NCBI RefSeq assembly: GCF_000208745.1
Contig: NC_030856.1
Span: 16,641,198 to 16,705,197 of the forward strand
From: Theobroma cacao
Lineage: Eukaryota; Streptophyta; Magnoliopsida; Malvales; Malvaceae
Reading direction: 5' to 3'
Length of the DNA stretch: 64,000 nt
Below the pieces are notes generated by a model. The model saw only the letters and a list, made by a program, of their open reading frames with translations, did no database searches and was not told where the DNA came from. Each line of letters begins with the position of its first letter. Position 1 is the stretch's first letter. The position numbers and the translations under genes were made by a program. Positions 61,344-64,000 of the stretch are shown here, in pieces.

Positions 61344-61594
61344 GATGGTGTGTCTTGGTCTCTTTGTAATTATTTTCACATTAATAAAACATTTTTTCTT
61401 TTTATGGCTTAGTGGTTGCATATATGGCATTCGATATGCCCTTTGATTTTGATGTGGATTCTCTTAGTCTGATTTGTTACTATTATTAATGTTTGATAAG
61501 ATATAACCAAGTATCAGGTGACTTGTGTGGAAGTGTCCACTTAAGTGTCACATAGACTATCACATACTTTGGCGAAGGAGCGCAGTTCATGACA
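61344..61594 (+). repeat. Chromovirus 3' LTR, right part
   Basis: It resumes the chromovirus LTR at GATGGTGTGTCTTGGTC (after the duplicated CCAAC) and ends CGCAGTTCATGACA. It matches 45797-46047 of the 5' LTR. Confidence 0.93.
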
Positions 61595-61599
61595 CAGAG

Positions 61600-61680
61600 C
61601 ATGTCGGGATAGATATCACAACTTTCCCTTCATTGCCTATGGATTCAGACTCTGATGACAATTTTAGTGAGGATGATGAG
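61600..61680 (+). pseudogene. Athila 3' ORF, part 4
   Basis: After the chromovirus duplication the reading continues EHVGIDITTFPSLPMDSDSD, then DNFSEDDE, an acidic tail such as ends this ORF family. It is cut by the LTR at 61681. Short, so the assignment rests mainly on position and frame. Confidence 0.5.
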
Positions 61681-62594
61681 TGTCATAGCTCAAATCTTGG
61701 GCCATGACCTGGGCGTGGGCCCAATGGGCATAGCCCACTAAGCCTAAGTAAAGCTTTTTTTTTTATGCAATCCCAATCATCATTCTCAACCGTCATTTCT
61801 AAAACCACATATTTCAATTCTCAATTATAAATATTTCAATAACATTTTATAGTGACCCAATACTTACCATTTTATTATATCAAAATAATGTAACCCGTTT
61901 GCCAACTCATAGTGGCATTAGTAATCAAATATACATATTTGACTTATGACATGGATCCTTACGGATTACACTACATATACATGTTCACAAGTAACAGACT
62001 CGTGATCGTCAGCGGAGTGACTGTGAGTGAAGGTACAACTACTGAGTTGCCATAGTACCTACCCAGAGGACGAGCACACGTGGACACTCAATCTAGGTCC
62101 CAACTTCCTTCAAATCTAAAAACATGAAGTTTAAAAATGTGAGTATAAAACTCAGTGAGTGAACATAAGAAGGGAACAAGCAATCGATAAGGAGAACTGG
62201 GAAATCATGATGCACTTGTTTCAAAAACAATACAATTGATTTAATTTCTTACTAAAAACCCCTCATTTCAAACTTTGATTAATAACCTCATAGTGTTTCA
62301 AAAACCCATGATCAATCCATGAAGTTAAATGGGTGAAAAATATGTCAAAATCAACTAAGATAGCAAGCATGACAGCAAGTTTCTTGTTACAGCGAGAAAC
62401 AGTCTTAGTTTGCATATGTTTCAGTTTTTTAAGTATATCTCCTACTACAGAAGTCCAATTGACTTGATTTTTGTACCATTAGAAAGACAAGAGGAAGGGA
62501 TACAACTTTTATGTTTACTACTTTTCTTAGTTATGATAGGAAAGTGATCAAAATCTTCGTAAAAGTGAAAGAACTGCACTAGAACCTGAGAGTT

Positions 62595-62705
62595 TCTCGC
62601 TGCAACGAGATTTATTTTCGCTGCAGCGAGATTCTTTTTCGCTGCAGCGAGAAACAGGGCTGGTTTGTGTCCCAACCACTCGAGAGTTTCTCGCTGCAGC
62701 GAGAT
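62595..62705. repeat. Four CTCGCTGCAGCGAG palindromic boxes
   Basis: TCTCGCTGCAACGAGA (62595), TTCGCTGCAGCGAGA (62618), TTCGCTGCAGCGAGAAAC (62639) and TCTCGCTGCAGCGAGA (62690) occur within 111 bp, just after the shared module. Confidence 0.9.
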
Positions 62706-62904
62706 TCAGGGCAGATGACAATTAAGGGATTTTCACATGCCACAAAATCCATTCCTACCATATTGCACATCAAAGTGAACACATTGACAATAATCAAGTT
62801 TCTCATTATTCATTTCAATCAAATATTATAATCATAAACTTCTTATCACATATACATATATAAACATATATAAACATGTACACCACCCCACTTCATTCAT
62901 CATC

Positions 62905-63130
62905 ATAGTCGGGTCATCATCATCGGCTTATGTGCAGTCCCTACTAGCACATAGCTAGGTCATCATTGGCTTATGCGCACTCCCTACTCACACATAGCCG
63001 GGTCATCATCAGCTTATGTGCACTCCCTACTCACACATAGTCGGGTCATCATCGGCTTATGTGCACTCCCTACTCGCACATAGTCAGGTCATCATCAGCT
63101 CATGTGCACTCCCACATCACACATAGTAGG
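62905..63130. repeat. Minisatellite, unit about 43 bp, five copies
   Basis: Units read GGGTCATCATCGGCTTATGT, GCACTCCCTACTCACACATAG with small changes. Homologous in position and core (GTGCACTCCCTAC) to the 35-bp minisatellite at 25299-25420. Confidence 0.9.
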
Positions 63131-64000
63131 GCCATCATTATCACACAACATTATTCATCAATGCACAATACATATTCATATATATACATACCAACATAAT
63201 ATAGGAGCATATGGATTCATCTTTTTACACATTTCACATTTTCACAACATCAAAACATTTATCAAGGGCTTGTTCCCATGCATAATTTAATGAAAACCAA
63301 TTAAAATCATTTAAATGCTTCATCTCAACACATATGTATTTCCCAAAAACACTTTGATGCAAGTTCACTCACTGGTCTTGTTGATTCTTTTGCTTGACTC
63401 TAACCTCAACTAATGCTCCAAATGGATATGTGAGGCCTTGTTGGAACCTATACAAACACAACATCACAACCAACCCAAATTGGCTTTAATATAATTCCAA
63501 AAGCTCTTCCCAAATCAAGTTCTACTAGTTATTTCTAACTAGCTTCCAATTGCCATTAAGTGGCTAGTTATTCACACTTCTCTAGTCACCCTAAGAGTGA
63601 ATAAACAACCTCAATGATAAAACACTCACAAACCCCATTGTTAGCCATTATCAACAACTTGAAAATTAAACCTAATTCATTACTCACCTTGGTGCTTTTT
63701 CTGTAGTTGAATTCCTTTTCAAAAGCTTCCAAGCTATTGTGGACAATCTCCCTCTCTCTCTCCACCCGTCCAGCTAGTGAGAAAATATACCAAGGAAAGA
63801 CCTTTAAGGGCTTTTAAGGTGTAGAAGAGAGAGTATGAAAAACTCTATGAAAAGGTGTAGAAAACACAAGGTTTAGGGTTACCATGGGAGGCTTCCATGG
63901 AAGATGAAGAAAACATGAAATGGAGAGAAGAGAGGGGAGGAAGAAGAAGAATTGTTGAAAGCTACTGGAAATTTGCTAGAGCTTTGGATATTTATATCTA

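Larger units (their letters stand above)
45470..61594 (+). mobile_element. Chromovirus (short LTRs, possibly Galadriel-like), interrupted by a Tekay element
   Basis: 5' LTR 45470-46047, tRNA-iMet primer site, gag, protease, RT, RNase H, integrase with C-terminal chromodomain, purine tract GTGTGGGAGGA and a 3' LTR that starts at 50563 and resumes at 61344 after the Tekay insert. Target duplication CAAAG (45465-45469) and CAGAG (61595-61599), one mismatch. Without the insert it is about 5.7 kb. All genes carry many stops, mostly TAG/TAA/TGA where CAG/CAA/CGA is expected. Confidence 0.9.
15571..64000 (+). mobile_element. Athila-like gypsy element, split by later insertions, open on the right
   Basis: Starting from a 5' LTR (15571-17126) the plus strand carries, in order, a tRNA-Asp-like primer site, gag, protease, RT, RNase H, integrase and a 3' ORF typical of the Athila group. 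RT before integrase defines gypsy. The sequence is interrupted at 19900, 23503, 28902, 33464, 44481, 45470 and probably 61681. At most of these, duplications flank the insert and the reading frame resumes on the far side. The 3' LTR is not seen and presumably lies beyond the window. It is a dead, old host for the nest. Confidence 0.85.
61681..64000 (-). repeat. Family B LTR, minus orientation, runs off the window
   Basis: It starts TGTCATAGCTCAAATCTTGG and follows 19900-22550 in order: GGGCATAGCCCACTAAGCC, GGAGTGACTGTGAGTGAAGG, the shared module at 62432-62570, a minisatellite (62905-63130), CACTCAC(T/C)GG and GGTGCTTTTTCTG-type text. The right end is not reached, so solo or element-associated status is unknown. 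The left neighbour ATGAG is the candidate target duplication. Confidence 0.85.

Noticed and set aside
1..64000. Integrated plant pararetrovirus, tRNA or rRNA genes
   Set aside because: No movement-protein or pararetroviral motif and no cloverleaf-like or rRNA sequence was recognised; all RT domains are copia or gypsy type with LTRs.

Overview
The window looks like repeat-dominated nuclear DNA of a flowering plant, probably a eudicot: it is AT-rich and intron-bearing, with plant-type Ty1-copia and Ty3-gypsy elements, an Athila-like element, a CACTA-type MITE and a decayed plant terpene synthase gene. I find no intact host gene. Every coding region I recognise is broken by stops or frameshifts. 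All identifications come from reading the sequence by eye; no search was run.

Layout. 1-2057 is the right part of a gypsy (Tekay/Del-like) LTR. 2233-3430 (-) is a spliced DUF1985 gene remnant of the kind carried by Ulp1-type Mutator-like transposons, followed by two tandem arrays (31-bp and 47-bp units). 5639-8875 (-) is a seven-exon terpene synthase pseudogene with a 312-bp CACTA-type MITE in its second intron. 9625-14277 (-) is a structurally complete but coding-dead copia element with a perfect 5-bp target duplication. 14283-15570 is unassigned DNA ending in an array of five hairpin units.

From 15571 to the right edge lies one old Athila-like gypsy element (LTR, tRNA-Asp-like primer site, gag, protease, RT/RNase H, integrase, 3' env-like ORF) that has been split repeatedly. 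Its insertions, each with a recognisable target duplication unless noted, are: solo LTRs at 19900-22550, 23503-26168, 28902-32804 and 44481-45088; a gag-only copia-type element (TR-GAG style) at 33464-44340 with weak duplication evidence, which itself carries a solo LTR at 40495-42759; and a chromovirus at 45470-61594, whose 3' LTR was split by a 10.45-kb Tekay chromovirus at 50887-61338. A further LTR starts at 61681 and runs off the window. Removing the insertions rejoins Athila reading frames, for example across 23503-26168, 19900-22550 and 44481-45088, which supports the reconstruction.

The most unusual signal is a module of about 130 bp shared by LTRs of different families. It lies at different positions and in opposite orientations in otherwise homologous LTRs, and in several copies it is followed by a variable GC-rich palindromic box. 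I see no sign of a new multi-gene system.
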